Assembly (NCBI GenBank): GCA_903890265.1
Contig: CAITAM010000579.1
Span: forward strand, 1 to 15,112
Direction: 5' to 3'
From: an uncultured Pseudomonadota bacterium
Lineage (GTDB): Bacteria; Pseudomonadota; Gammaproteobacteria; Steroidobacterales; Steroidobacteraceae
Length of the DNA stretch: 15,112 nucleotides
In this document: in pieces, positions 1-6,701 of the stretch
Position numbering within the stretch: position 1 is the stretch's first letter
Layout: each line of letters starts with the position of its first letter
Notes under the pieces: generated by a model
The model's database searches: none
Told to the model about the DNA's origin: nothing
The model's input: only the letters and a program-made list of their open reading frames with translations
Made by a program: the position numbers and the translations under genes

Positions 1-1219
1 CAAGCAGTGCCGAGGCCCGCGTCAGGCGCAGCTGCTCGTCACCGGCGAGCGCGTGCGCCGCACTCGCCAGGGTCGCGAGCCGCTCGGTGAAGAACGCGCG
101 GGCACCGCGGCCGGGTGGCAGCGCCGCGGAATCCCGCAGCGCCGTAAACGACATGCCGGCATGGCAGTCGGGGTTCGAGGCGCCGGCCGGCAGGCGGGCG
201 GCGTGGTCCGCGGCGTAGACCATGGCATGCATCAGATCGACGCCGAGCGCGAGTGCCCGGGCCTTGTCGGGATCGGTGGCCGGCAGTGACCAGGCGTAGG
301 CGAGGAGCCTCAGCATCAGGCTGTAGCAGGCATTGGCGAGATCAACCGCCGCGACCGCCGCCGGGTCCTCGATCCAGACCCGGCCCTCGGGCCGGGGCGG
401 GCGCCTCAGCACCGGGTTGGTGGCGGCCGGAAAGGCCGGCACGAAGGCCGGGTTCGCGGCCAGCAGTTCGCCGTAGTCGCGCCGGATCGCCGTGAACCGC
501 TCGAAGTGCGAGTCCGCGTGCGCCGACGGCGAGCCCTCACCTTGCCTGACGATCGCGTCCAGGGCGTTGAGTGCGGTGCCGAGGCAGCGCACCGGGCGGG
601 CATCGGCGAAGCCCCAGTCGGCACCGCTGAACTGCAGTGCGGGATCGCCACAAAACGCCGCGTCCTCACCGACCGCCGCGGCGAAGTCGATCAGGCTCTG
701 CTTCAGCGTCGAGTAGAACTCGCCGACCGTCGCGTAGTCGAGCCCGGTCGGAATCAGGCGCAGGCTCGTGCCGGTGCGCACGAACGGCCGGTCCGTGGCA
801 AAGCCCGCGCCCTCGGGCTCGACCGAGTCGTGCGGGCGCTCGAGGAAAATGAAGTGCTGCAGGGTGGCGGCGTTGAACGGCGCGAGCTTCACCGTGACGC
901 TGGCCGGCAGGAAGCCGGGATCCAGCGGAAAGTTGGTCCGACCGATCCGCGGCGCGGCGCCGAGCGCCGTCGTGATGTTCCAGACGGCCGCGAGATGACC
1001 CATTTCCTCGACGGCGACCGCGAGGATCGCCTGCCGCCAGCGACCGACGGCAGCAGCCTCCGGGTCGCTCAGGCCGCCCTCCCCGGGGCCCTTCAGGCTG
1101 AAGGCGGCGTAGAGGTAGGTGCACATGAGGTTGTGCTCGAGCTCGGCCGCCTCGTACAGGGCATGCACGAGGAGTTCGCGGTCGGCGGGGATACGGGCAA
1201 CGGGCTCGATCGATGGCAT
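1..1219 (-). CDS. Ferritin-like (VioB/RebD-type iminophenyl-pyruvate dimer synthase-like) protein, 3'-truncated by window edge
   Basis: An uninterrupted frame starts at ATG 1219 and reads through to the left edge without a stop, so at least 406 codons are seen and the C-terminus lies outside. The start has GGAG seven bases upstream. Residues about 15-80 form a ferritin-like helical pair: ELEHN near residue 26 followed by a cysteine and a TYLYAAF stretch, then EEMGH at 71-75. These are the Glu/Glu-His ligands expected of a di-iron or mono-iron ferritin fold. The pattern matches the ferritin-like domain family that includes VioB, RebD and StaD, which couple two indole-pyruvate imines in bisindole pigment synthesis. 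No tryptophan oxidase (VioA-like) or other pigment gene is visible, so a pigment role is not supported here; many genomes carry stand-alone members of unknown role. It is the last visible gene of the osmC-pirin-ferritin minus-strand run, 81 bases after the pirin stop. Family call good, substrate unknown. Confidence 0.8.
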   Translation of the reverse strand, partial: MPSIEPVARIPADRELLVHALYEAAELEHNLMCTYLYAAFSLKGPGEGGLSDPEAAAVGRWRQAILAVAVEEMGHLAAVWNITTALGAAPRIGRTNFPLDPGFLPASVTVKLAPFNAATLQHFIFLERPHDSVEPEGAGFATDRPFVRTGTSLRLIPTGLDYATVGEFYSTLKQSLIDFAAAVGEDAAFCGDPALQFSGADWGFADARPVRCLGTALNALDAIVRQGEGSPSAHADSHFERFTAIRRDYGELLAANPAFVPAFPAATNPVLRRPPRPEGRVWIEDPAAVAAVDLANACYSLMLRLLAYAWSLPATDPDKARALALGVDLMHAMVYAADHAARLPAGASNPDCHAGMSFTALRDSAALPPGRGARAFFTERLATLASAAHALAGDEQLRLTRASALL

Positions 1220-1300
1220 CTGAAGACTCCGGCTTACCTGTCCATGGTCGCAAGGGTGCGCATCCTGCGCGATCGGGTCGCTGCCTGGCGCACGCGCGTC

Positions 1301-2194
1301 TCAGCGGCCCGGCGGCCGCAGGTAGTCCGGCAGCGGGATGAACTCGGTCTCGCCCGGCACGCCGCTGAAGCGCTGCTCCTGCCAGTCGAGCATGGCCTGT
1401 TCGAGCCGCTCCTTGCTGTGCGAGACGAAGTTCCAGGCGAGATGGCGCGGACCGTCGAGTGGCGCGCCGCCCAGGATCGCGATTTCGGTCGTGCCGGAGC
1501 CCGCTGCCGCGTGCACCAGCGACAGCGACGCGCCGTCGTCCGCGACGGCGAGGGTCCGTGCCGGCACGTGCACGTCATTGAGCAGCAGTGCGCCATCGAG
1601 CGGGTACACCGCGACTTCCGGCGCGGGGGAGGCCAGGTCCAGCCGCGCGCCGGCGGGCAGCGACACGTGCAGAAAGAGCGTCGGCGACGCCGTGACGACC
1701 GGCGACGTGCGGCCCTCAAGGCTGCCGACCAGCACCCGCACCGTGACCCCGTCGCGCTGGTACACCGGCATCCGGTCCGCGGGCACGTGGGCAAACGACG
1801 GCGCCACTTCCTCGAGGTCCCGCGGCAGTCCGACCCACATCTGCAGTCCGTGCATGCGCTGGGCGACGTCGCGCAGGTCGTCGGGCGTGCGCTCCGAATG
1901 GACGATGCCGCGGCCGGCGGTCATCCAGTTGATGGCACCGGGCTCGATGCGCTGCACGGAGCCGACGCTGTCCCGGTGCAGCATGGCTCCGTCAAACAGG
2001 TACGTCACCGTGGCGAGGCCGATATGGGGGTGTGGCCTGACATCGAAGTTCTGGCCGGGCTGGAGCACGGTCGGGCCGAAATGGTCGAGGAACACGAAGG
2101 GACCGACGGTACGGCGCGCGGCGGCGGGCAGCAGCCGCGCGACCATGAACCCGCCGCCGAGGTCCTTGCTCTGGCCGTTGACCAACGTGACCAT
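1301..2194 (-). CDS. Pirin family protein (bicupin)
   Basis: A 297-residue bicupin of the usual pirin length. The N-terminal cupin keeps all four iron ligands at the spacing known from pirins: H55 and H57 in RPHPHIGLATVTYLF, then H99 and E101 in GIVHSERT. Bacterial pirins are cytoplasmic non-haem iron proteins. Some open the flavonol ring (quercetin 2,3-dioxygenase activity), others act as redox-linked regulators. Which applies here cannot be read from the sequence. I chose ATG 2194 because GGAG lies seven bases upstream. The longer start at 2212 would overlap the OsmC gene. The OsmC stop (2198-2196) lies one base before this ATG, so the two are very likely co-transcribed and probably translationally coupled. 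Confidence 0.93.
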   Translation of the reverse strand: MVTLVNGQSKDLGGGFMVARLLPAAARRTVGPFVFLDHFGPTVLQPGQNFDVRPHPHIGLATVTYLFDGAMLHRDSVGSVQRIEPGAINWMTAGRGIVHSERTPDDLRDVAQRMHGLQMWVGLPRDLEEVAPSFAHVPADRMPVYQRDGVTVRVLVGSLEGRTSPVVTASPTLFLHVSLPAGARLDLASPAPEVAVYPLDGALLLNDVHVPARTLAVADDGASLSLVHAAAGSGTTEIAILGGAPLDGPRHLAWNFVSHSKERLEQAMLDWQEQRFSGVPGETEFIPLPDYLRPPGR

Positions 2195-2195
2195 G

Positions 2196-2603
2196 TCAGG
2201 ACTCCAGCGCAAGCGTGGTGTGGATTTCCGTGCTGACCGAGGTCATCAGCTTATGCACCGGGCATTTCTCCGCGATGGCAAGCAGCTCCTCGAGCTGCGC
2301 CGGCGACAGCGGACCGCGGACCGTCATGCGGGCGCTGAGCACGTACCTGCCGCTGCGCTCGCCGCTGGCGTCGCGATCCACGCTGACCCGGACGTCCTCG
2401 ACCGGCAGGGCCTTGCGGCGGGCGTACCACAGCACGGTCATGGCCTTGCAGGCGCCCAGCGCGGCGTCATAGAGATCGTGCGGGTTCGGGCCGGTTCCGT
2501 CACCGCCGTCCGCCACCGTGCCATCGGCCGTCAGCGTCGCGCTGCCGAAGCGCACCGTCTGGCCCAGCTTCAGCGCCGGGTCGTGCTGGATCTCGATGGT
2601 CAT
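2196..2603 (-). CDS. OsmC/Ohr family peroxiredoxin-like protein
   Basis: A 135-residue cytoplasmic protein. Members of this family reduce organic or other hydroperoxides through two cysteines. Both are present: C52 in GACKAMT at the start of the central helix and C114 in CPVHKLM. The sequence is closer to general OsmC proteins than to Ohr. ATG 2603 was chosen over the longer frame opening at 2648 because it has GGAG six bases upstream and starts directly with the expected N-terminal strand. It is first in a minus-strand run with the pirin and the ferritin-like gene. All three have the same GGAGTC ribosome-binding core before the start. It is divergent from the bufferin operon across a 232-base gap, so promoter regions may interact. 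The exact substrate is unknown. Confidence 0.93.
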   Translation of the reverse strand: MTIEIQHDPALKLGQTVRFGSATLTADGTVADGGDGTGPNPHDLYDAALGACKAMTVLWYARRKALPVEDVRVSVDRDASGERSGRYVLSARMTVRGPLSPAQLEELLAIAEKCPVHKLMTSVSTEIHTTLALES

Positions 2604-2718
2604 GGCGGACTCCGGCGGTCGGGCAGGGCACGGGAGACGCCCGATCATAACGAACCCACCCCGGGACCACAGCGGTTCCCCGGGATTGCCGGCCGCGAGG
2701 TGTTTGTTGCGGCGCGGG

Positions 2719-2769
2719 AAAAATTTTTACGGATGGAATGTAATAACCCCGCGCCCCGCGCGGTCTTAT
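2719..2769 (+). promoter_or_regulatory. Putative ECF-type promoter of the bufferin operon, with A-tract palindrome and spacer inverted repeat
   Basis: In very GC-rich surroundings an AAAAATTTTT palindrome sits at 2719-2728 (possible UP element). GGAATGTAATAAC follows at 2735-2747 and CGGTCTTAT at 2761-2769. The first resembles -35 elements of extracytoplasmic-function sigma factors and the second a -10 with the GTC core. A perfect 6-base inverted repeat, CCGCGC/GCGCGG (2749-2754 and 2758-2763), lies in the spacer and reaches the -10. The element ends 66 bases before the bufA ATG at 2836. The same CGGTCTTAT occurs before the thioredoxin gene at 7884-7892. Bufferin operons in other proteobacteria are known to be controlled by ECF sigma factors. 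The exact -35 boundary is uncertain. Confidence 0.55.
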
Positions 2770-2835
2770 TCTGCGTGAGACGCCTCGGCCAGACGCCAGA
2801 CGTCCGCGTAATTTACCAACACGAGGATCTTTACC

Positions 2836-3081
2836 ATGTCCAAGAATCTCTCCGGTGCTGCGATCGCGACGGCTGCTGCTCTCCTCTTCAGCGTGGCCGC
2901 GGTCAGCACCGCCACCGCCGACGAAGCCAAGATGCACTGCGATGGCGCGAACGCCTGCAAGGGCCAGTCGGCCTGCAAGACCGCCCACAACGCCTGCAAG
3001 GGCCAGAACTCGTGCAAGGGCACGGGCTTCGTCGAGATGAGCAAGAAGGATTGCGACGCGGCGAAGGCTGCCAAGAAGTAA
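2836..3081 (+). CDS. bufA2: Bufferin-type precursor peptide, BufA2-like, secreted Cys-rich
   Basis: An 81-residue precursor. Residues 1-28 are a Sec signal peptide (Lys at position 3, hydrophobic core, likely cleavage after ATA28). The mature part of about 53 residues has six cysteines at 35, 41, 47, 54, 60 and 73 and many lysines. The core is a tandem 13-residue unit, NACKGQSACKTAH then NACKGQNSCKGTG, encoded by an 18-base direct repeat (2950-2967 and 2989-3006). This Cys-Lys-Gly ladder fits the BufA2 class of bufferins: periplasmic ribosomally made, modified copper-binding peptides whose cysteines are changed by the MNIO enzyme BufB with BufC. Both partners follow immediately. GAGG lies nine bases before ATG 2836. 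A strong hairpin follows the gene. Which cysteines are modified cannot be told from the sequence. The symbol rests on the pattern and context. Confidence 0.85.
   Translation: MSKNLSGAAIATAAALLFSVAAVSTATADEAKMHCDGANACKGQSACKTAHNACKGQNSCKGTGFVEMSKKDCDAAKAAKK
2950..3006 (+). repeat. Direct 18-base repeat inside bufA (39-base period)
   Basis: AACGCCTGCAAGGGCCAG occurs at 2950-2967 and again at 2989-3006, a period of 39 bases or 13 codons. It encodes NACKGQ twice. The identity extends to synonymous positions, which suggests an internal duplication of the cysteine ladder and not merely convergent residues. Confidence 0.9.
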
Positions 3082-3100
3082 GTCCGGTCTGATGTTGTCG

Positions 3101-3130
3101 GCGCGGGCGGGGCCGTTGCCCCGCCCGTGT
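3101..3130 (+). promoter_or_regulatory. Intercistronic GC hairpin between bufA and bufB
   Basis: CGGGCGGGGC (3104-3113), loop CGTT, then GCCCCGCCCG (3118-3127) form a perfect 10-base stem. G-T wobbles and one C-G pair can extend it to 3101-3130. No T run follows, so it is not a classic terminator. It lies 22 bases after the bufA stop and just before the bufB start. It may protect the bufA message or partly attenuate read-through, so that precursor outnumbers enzyme. Confidence 0.75.
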
Positions 3131-3137
3131 CCGGCTA

Positions 3138-3974
3138 ATGCTGGAGTCGCTGCCGGTGAACAATCTGGGTTTCGGGCTCGGGCTTCGCCCGGACCATTAC
3201 GAGGACCTGCTCGAGCGGCGACCCGACCTTGGCTTCGTCGAAGCGCTGACCGAGAACTACCTGATCCCGGGCGGTCGGCCGCTGCACTACCTTGAGCGCG
3301 TCCGCGCGCACTACCCGGTCGTTCTGCACGGCGTGTCGCTGTCGATCGGCTCGACGGCACCGCTCGACCGCGGCTACCTCGCGGACCTCGGCAGGCTCGC
3401 ACGCCGGATCGAGCCCGAGTGGATCTCCGATCACCTCTGCTGGACGGGCGTGGATGGCGTCAATCTGCACGACCTGATGCCCCTGCCGTACACCGAGGCG
3501 GCGCTTGCGCACCTCGTGCCGCGTATTCACGCGGTCCAGGAGTCGATCGGGCGCCGGCTCGTGCTGGAAAACGTCTCGAGCTACCTGAGTTATGCCGACT
3601 CCGAGATGACGGAGTGGGAGTTTATCGCCGAGCTCAGCCGACGCAGCGACTGCCTGCTGCTGCTCGACGTTAACAACGTCTACGTCAACAGCGTCAACCA
3701 CGGTTTTGATCCCGACGCCTTCGTCCGTGGCGTGCCGGCCGAGCGCGTGGTGCAGATTCACCTCGCGGGCCACGAACGCCAGGGTGATTTCATCATCGAT
3801 ACGCACGACTCGCCGGTCATCGAGCCCGTCTGGGCGCTGTACCAGCGCACCGTCCGCCTGCTCGGGCCCCGCTCGACCATGATCGAGCGCGATGCCAACA
3901 TTCCGCCGCTCGCCGAACTGCTGGACGAATTACGAACCGCCGAGCGACTGGCCTCGATCGAGGCAGCGGCGTGA
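3138..3974 (+). CDS. bufB: BufB, DUF692/MNIO family multinuclear iron oxidase
   Basis: A 278-residue TIM-barrel protein of full family length. MNIO enzymes use two or three irons to modify cysteines of ribosomal peptides (MbnB in methanobactin, BufB in bufferin with thiooxazole formation reported, HvfB). Expected ligand motifs are all visible: LHGVSLSIG (H64), SDHLCW (H99), LENVSSY (E144), LLLDVNN (D177), QIHLAGH (H208), DTHDSPV (H223, D224) and IERD (E250). It follows its substrate gene and precedes bufC with a GTGA overlap (3971-3974), so enzyme and partner are translationally coupled. The start is uncertain. ATG 3138 has no ribosome binding site and abuts the hairpin, whereas GTG 3156 has GGAG nine bases upstream and keeps all conserved residues. 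It is a cytoplasmic enzyme, acting before export of the precursor. Confidence 0.93.
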   Translation: MLESLPVNNLGFGLGLRPDHYEDLLERRPDLGFVEALTENYLIPGGRPLHYLERVRAHYPVVLHGVSLSIGSTAPLDRGYLADLGRLARRIEPEWISDHLCWTGVDGVNLHDLMPLPYTEAALAHLVPRIHAVQESIGRRLVLENVSSYLSYADSEMTEWEFIAELSRRSDCLLLLDVNNVYVNSVNHGFDPDAFVRGVPAERVVQIHLAGHERQGDFIIDTHDSPVIEPVWALYQRTVRLLGPRSTMIERDANIPPLAELLDELRTAERLASIEAAA

Positions 3975-4765
3975 GCGCGCTCGCCGAACTGCAGCGCCGT
4001 TTCCAGCGCGACGTGCTCGAGCGATCCGAGCACGCGACGGTGCTTTTCGACCGGCCGGCTGACGTGGATCTCGCGCCACGGCGCGCGGCCTACGTCGAGG
4101 GTTATCGGGGGCGGCTCGCCGAAGCACTCGGCACGAGCTACGCGGTGTTGCGGACGGTGCTGGGGGATGAGGACTTTGACACGCTCGTCCGCCGGTACAT
4201 CGAAGGTCATCGCTCGACCCACTACTCGATCCGTTATTACGGCGCGGACCTGGCCGGCTTTGTCGGCAGCGAGATTGCGGGGGTACGCGGCCAGACGCTG
4301 GCCGAACTGGCCCGGTTCGAGTGGACGCTGGCGGAGGTCTTTGATGCCGCCGATGACGTCCCGCTCGCGCCGGAGGCGCTTGCCAGCGTCCCGCCGGCGG
4401 CATGGTCCGAGGTGCGATTCGAGCCGCGCGCGTCGTTGAGGCGCCTGCGCCTGACGACGACGGCCGTGGAGTGGTGGCGGTACGCGAGTGGCGTCACTGC
4501 CGAGCCGCCGCGCTTCGAGGCCGGTGCGCCAACCGAGTGGGTACTGTGGCGGCAGGGCCTGCGGACACTCTTTCGTTCGCTCAATCCAATCGAGGTGACC
4601 GCCCTCGACGGGCTGTGCCGCGGATTGAGCTTTGGCGAACTCTGCGAGGCGCTCGCCGACTCGGTCGAGCCCGAGGCGGTGGCGCTGACAGCGGCATCGT
4701 TTCTGCGCACGTCGCTTGCGGAAGAACTCCTCGCGGTCCTCGTCCTGCCGTCCGCGGCCGGGTGA
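3971..4765 (+). CDS. bufC: BufC/HvfC-type DUF2063 partner protein of the MNIO enzyme
   Basis: A 264-residue protein starting at GTG 3971, which overlaps the bufB stop in GTGA. The first 90 or so residues are the DUF2063 domain (Arg-rich helix RRAAYVEGYRGRLAEAL, then LGDEDFDTLVRRYIEGH and a SIRYYGADLAGF stretch). The C-terminal half, with a beta-rich stretch and a helical end, is typical of BufC/HvfC. These proteins pair with the DUF692 enzyme and help bind the precursor peptide (like MbnC with MbnB). No signal peptide or membrane segment is seen. Its stop overlaps the next gene's GTG by the same 4-base GTGA arrangement (4762-4765). Family assignment is firm; its part in substrate recognition comes from studied homologues. 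Confidence 0.92.
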   Translation: MSALAELQRRFQRDVLERSEHATVLFDRPADVDLAPRRAAYVEGYRGRLAEALGTSYAVLRTVLGDEDFDTLVRRYIEGHRSTHYSIRYYGADLAGFVGSEIAGVRGQTLAELARFEWTLAEVFDAADDVPLAPEALASVPPAAWSEVRFEPRASLRRLRLTTTAVEWWRYASGVTAEPPRFEAGAPTEWVLWRQGLRTLFRSLNPIEVTALDGLCRGLSFGELCEALADSVEPEAVALTAASFLRTSLAEELLAVLVLPSAAG

Positions 4766-5712
4766 ATCCCCCGCCACAGCGGGCTCTCGCGGCACGCCTC
4801 GCCGGTTCGCTGCTCGTGGCCGCCGCATCGCTGGTCGGGCTCGGGCCCCCGGCGCGGGCGGCGGTGGTCCTGACGGCCGGCGAGGCAACCATCGCCCTTG
4901 AGACAACGGGCCCGCCGCCCCGGGTCGGGCTATCCCGCCTGCAGACCTGGGTGACCGGTGCCGCGGCCATCGTCCGCGGGTACTACGGCACCTTCCCGGT
5001 GCCGCGCGTGAGTATCGTCATCACCGTGCGTGGTGCGGGTGCAGGCGTCGACGGCGGGCGGACGTTTGGCGGGACGTCGCCACGCATCGAAGTGGAAGTG
5101 GGCAAACTGGTCAGTGACGAGGCCCTCACCGACGACTGGGTGCTCGTCCACGAAATGGTGCACCTCGCGCTGCCGGAGGTCGATGACGAGCAGAACTGGC
5201 TGGCGGAGGGCATCGCCACCTACGTCGAGGGTGTCGCCCGCGTCCAGGCCGGCAACCTCGCGGCCGATGCGCTGTGGCAGGAGTACTTCTCCGACATGCC
5301 ACGGGGGCTGCCGGGAGTCGGCGATCGCGGCCTCGACCACACGCACACCTGGGCCCGCACCTACTGGGGCGGTGCGCTGTACTGTCTCGTGGCGGACGTG
5401 CGCATTCACCAGCAGACCGCCAACCGGCGTGGCCTCAGCGATGCCCTGCGTGCAATCCGTGACGCCGGCGGCGGGATGCGCGAGGTCTGGTCGGTGAAAC
5501 GCATCCTCGACGCGGGCGACGCGGCCACAGGCACCACGGTACTCGCCGACCTCTACCACGACATGGCCGAGCAGCCCTCGGCGCCTGACCTTGCGCGGCT
5601 GTTCCGTGATCTGGGCGTCGAGGCCGTGAGCGGCGGCGTGCGCCTGCGCGACGACGCGCCGCTCGCCGCGGTTCGACGGGCCATCACGGCACCGCCCGCC
5701 CGGCGCCCGTAG
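4762..5712 (+). CDS. Secreted gluzincin-type zinc peptidase (peptidase MA-like), fourth gene of the bufferin operon
   Basis: A 316-residue protein starting at GTG 4762 inside the bufC stop (GTGA). The longer frame opening at 4402 is antecedent read-through in bufC and was not used. Residues 1-34 look like a Sec signal peptide (Arg-containing start, LAGSLLVAAASLVGLG, cleavage near ARA). HEMVH at 130-134 gives two zinc His and the catalytic Glu. WLAEGIATYVE supplies the third ligand E149, 14 residues after the second His. YWGGALY (201-207) resembles the region after the active site in MA-clan enzymes. It therefore appears catalytically intact and acts in the periplasm. Coupling to bufC suggests it serves the bufferin pathway, for example in trimming or turnover of the exported peptide, but its substrate is unknown. 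Typical described bufferin operons are not defined by such a gene. It ends 3 bases from the convergent gene's stop. Confidence 0.82.
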   Translation: MNPPPQRALAARLAGSLLVAAASLVGLGPPARAAVVLTAGEATIALETTGPPPRVGLSRLQTWVTGAAAIVRGYYGTFPVPRVSIVITVRGAGAGVDGGRTFGGTSPRIEVEVGKLVSDEALTDDWVLVHEMVHLALPEVDDEQNWLAEGIATYVEGVARVQAGNLAADALWQEYFSDMPRGLPGVGDRGLDHTHTWARTYWGGALYCLVADVRIHQQTANRRGLSDALRAIRDAGGGMREVWSVKRILDAGDAATGTTVLADLYHDMAEQPSAPDLARLFRDLGVEAVSGGVRLRDDAPLAAVRRAITAPPARRP

Positions 5713-5715
5713 GGG

Positions 5716-6141
5716 TCAGCGCAGGCTGCGCAGGGTGGCCACCACTTCGGCGCGGCAGGCGTCGACGGCATCGACGATGGGTTCGGCATCGGCGTCGCGC
5801 GTGCCAAGCCCCTCCCAGTGATCGCGCCAGACCTCGAGCAGGCGCTGCGCCTTGAGCGTCACCGGCGCCGGCATGGTCGCGCCGTAGTCGCTGATGGTCT
5901 GCACGTAGACCCACCCGGTGCGCGGACTGCCGCGCACCGGGTCGTGGTCGTAGTGGGCGCGGTACACAACTTCCTGCATCTGCGACAGGGCGCCGAGCAT
6001 CTGAAACGCCGCGTCACGGGTCGTCCGGTTCGCCTCGCTGCGCTCGGCGCGCCAGGTCGAATGGCTGAAGCTCGTGAGCGCAATCGTCAGGCTGATGAGC
6101 GCAATCGCGTTGTTGCGAAGCTGTGCCCGCAGGCTGGTCAT
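5716..6141 (-). CDS. Small membrane-anchored protein of unknown function
   Basis: A 141-residue protein. Residues about 11-27 (NNAIALISLTIALTSFS) form one membrane segment, followed by a Trp-Arg-rich stretch and a mainly helical soluble region of about 110 residues. The segment SQMQEVVYRAHYDHDPVRGSPRTGWVYV and the Trp-rich WRDHWEGL stretch look like conserved family features, but I do not recognise a named domain. Its ATG overlaps the DoxX stop in ATGA (6138-6141), so it is translationally coupled and last in the thioredoxin-ccdA-doxX operon. Orientation is probably N-in with the bulk in the periplasm. Codon use agrees with neighbours, supporting a real gene. It converges on the bufferin operon with 3 bases between stops. 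Confidence 0.75.
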   Translation of the reverse strand: MTSLRAQLRNNAIALISLTIALTSFSHSTWRAERSEANRTTRDAAFQMLGALSQMQEVVYRAHYDHDPVRGSPRTGWVYVQTISDYGATMPAPVTLKAQRLLEVWRDHWEGLGTRDADAEPIVDAVDACRAEVVATLRSLR

Positions 6142-6587
6142 GGCTTCGTGTAGCGCTTCAGCCAGCGGTCGACCGCGAGCGGACCGGCGCCGGCAATCGC
6201 CAGCCAGATGAAGAGCGCGAGGTACTCGGTCTCATCAAAGCCCAGCAGCGACTCCAGGGAATTGACCTCGTCCCACTTCGCCGACTTGATGGCGACGATC
6301 ATGGTAACGCCGAGCGCGCCGGCCGAAATCCGCGTCATGAAGCCGAGCAGCAGGAAAATGCCACCGAAGAATTCGATGCCGGAGACGAACGGCGTCAGCA
6401 CGTGCGGGAAGGGAATTCCCCAGCCGATGAAGTTCTCCGTGATCTGCGGCAGGTTGTTCAGTTTTCCCCAGCCGCTCAGCATGAATTCATAGCCACAGAC
6501 GATGCGCGCAAAGAGCGGCGCGAGCCATTCGAAATAGCGAGACGTCCGCTCTGGCCAGCCAATCAACCAGTCAATTACCTGTTTCAT
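6138..6587 (-). CDS. DoxX family inner-membrane protein
   Basis: A 149-residue protein with four hydrophobic segments. The DoxX signatures are visible: LFARIVCGYEFMLSGWGKL near the N-terminus, then FPHVLTPFVSGIEFFGGIFLLLGFMTRISAGAL and a C-terminal LALFIWLAIAGAGPLAVDRWL. Three ATGs stand in a row at 6593, 6590 and 6587. The third (6587) was chosen because AAGGGA lies at the right distance of six bases. DoxX proteins are poorly defined membrane redox or quinone-linked proteins, and are recurrent members of HVF/bufferin clusters (HvfD). Here the gene is in the opposite-strand operon, 114 bases after ccdA, a gap that holds two hairpins. Confidence 0.92.
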   Translation of the reverse strand: MKQVIDWLIGWPERTSRYFEWLAPLFARIVCGYEFMLSGWGKLNNLPQITENFIGWGIPFPHVLTPFVSGIEFFGGIFLLLGFMTRISAGALGVTMIVAIKSAKWDEVNSLESLLGFDETEYLALFIWLAIAGAGPLAVDRWLKRYTKP

Positions 6588-6640
6588 CATCATTCCCTTG
6601 CGTTTAAGCACAATGGCCATCGCTGGCCGCGAGTCATACC

Positions 6641-6697
6641 GCCCGGTGTCGTTCCGGGCCGTTCCGAACCAATGCCGGCGGCGCACGCTGCCGCCGG
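6641..6697 (-). promoter_or_regulatory. Two hairpins in the ccdA-doxX gap
   Basis: Just past the ccdA stop, CCGGCGGC (6675-6682) and GCCGCCGG (6690-6697) form a perfect 8-base stem with a 7-base loop. GCCCGG (6641-6646) and CCGGGC (6654-6659) form a second 6-base stem, also with a 7-base loop. Neither has a T run in the minus-strand direction. They may set differential expression of ccdA and doxX or act as a weak terminator. Confidence 0.5.
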
Positions 6698-6701
6698 TCC
6701 C

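Noticed and set aside
506..2236. Long plus-strand frame of 576 codons
   Set aside because: It runs antisense to the ferritin-like and pirin genes, is Arg-rich with no recognisable domain, and mirrors the codon bias of the real genes.
2644..2649. Minus-strand TATGAT as a sigma-70 -10 for osmC
   Set aside because: No convincing -35 lies at 16-18 bases (the site reads CTGTGG), so it is not listed as a promoter.
2950..3006. Possible CRISPR-like or mobile repeat
   Set aside because: Only two copies exist, in frame within bufA and encoding the cysteine ladder.
1338..3092. Plus-strand frame of 584 codons spanning pirin, OsmC and bufA
   Set aside because: It is antisense to two clear families, then out of frame with bufA; low-complexity Arg/Ser composition.
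3104..3127. Rho-independent terminator of bufA
   Set aside because: The stem is strong but no T run follows, and bufB lacks a separate promoter, so it is treated as an intercistronic hairpin.
4402..4761. Upstream extension of the peptidase frame
   Set aside because: It lies inside bufC in another frame. The signal peptide and GTGA coupling place the start at 4762.
3758..4906. Minus-strand frame opposite bufB and bufC
   Set aside because: It is a GC-bias shadow of two recognised genes with no ribosome binding site or domain.
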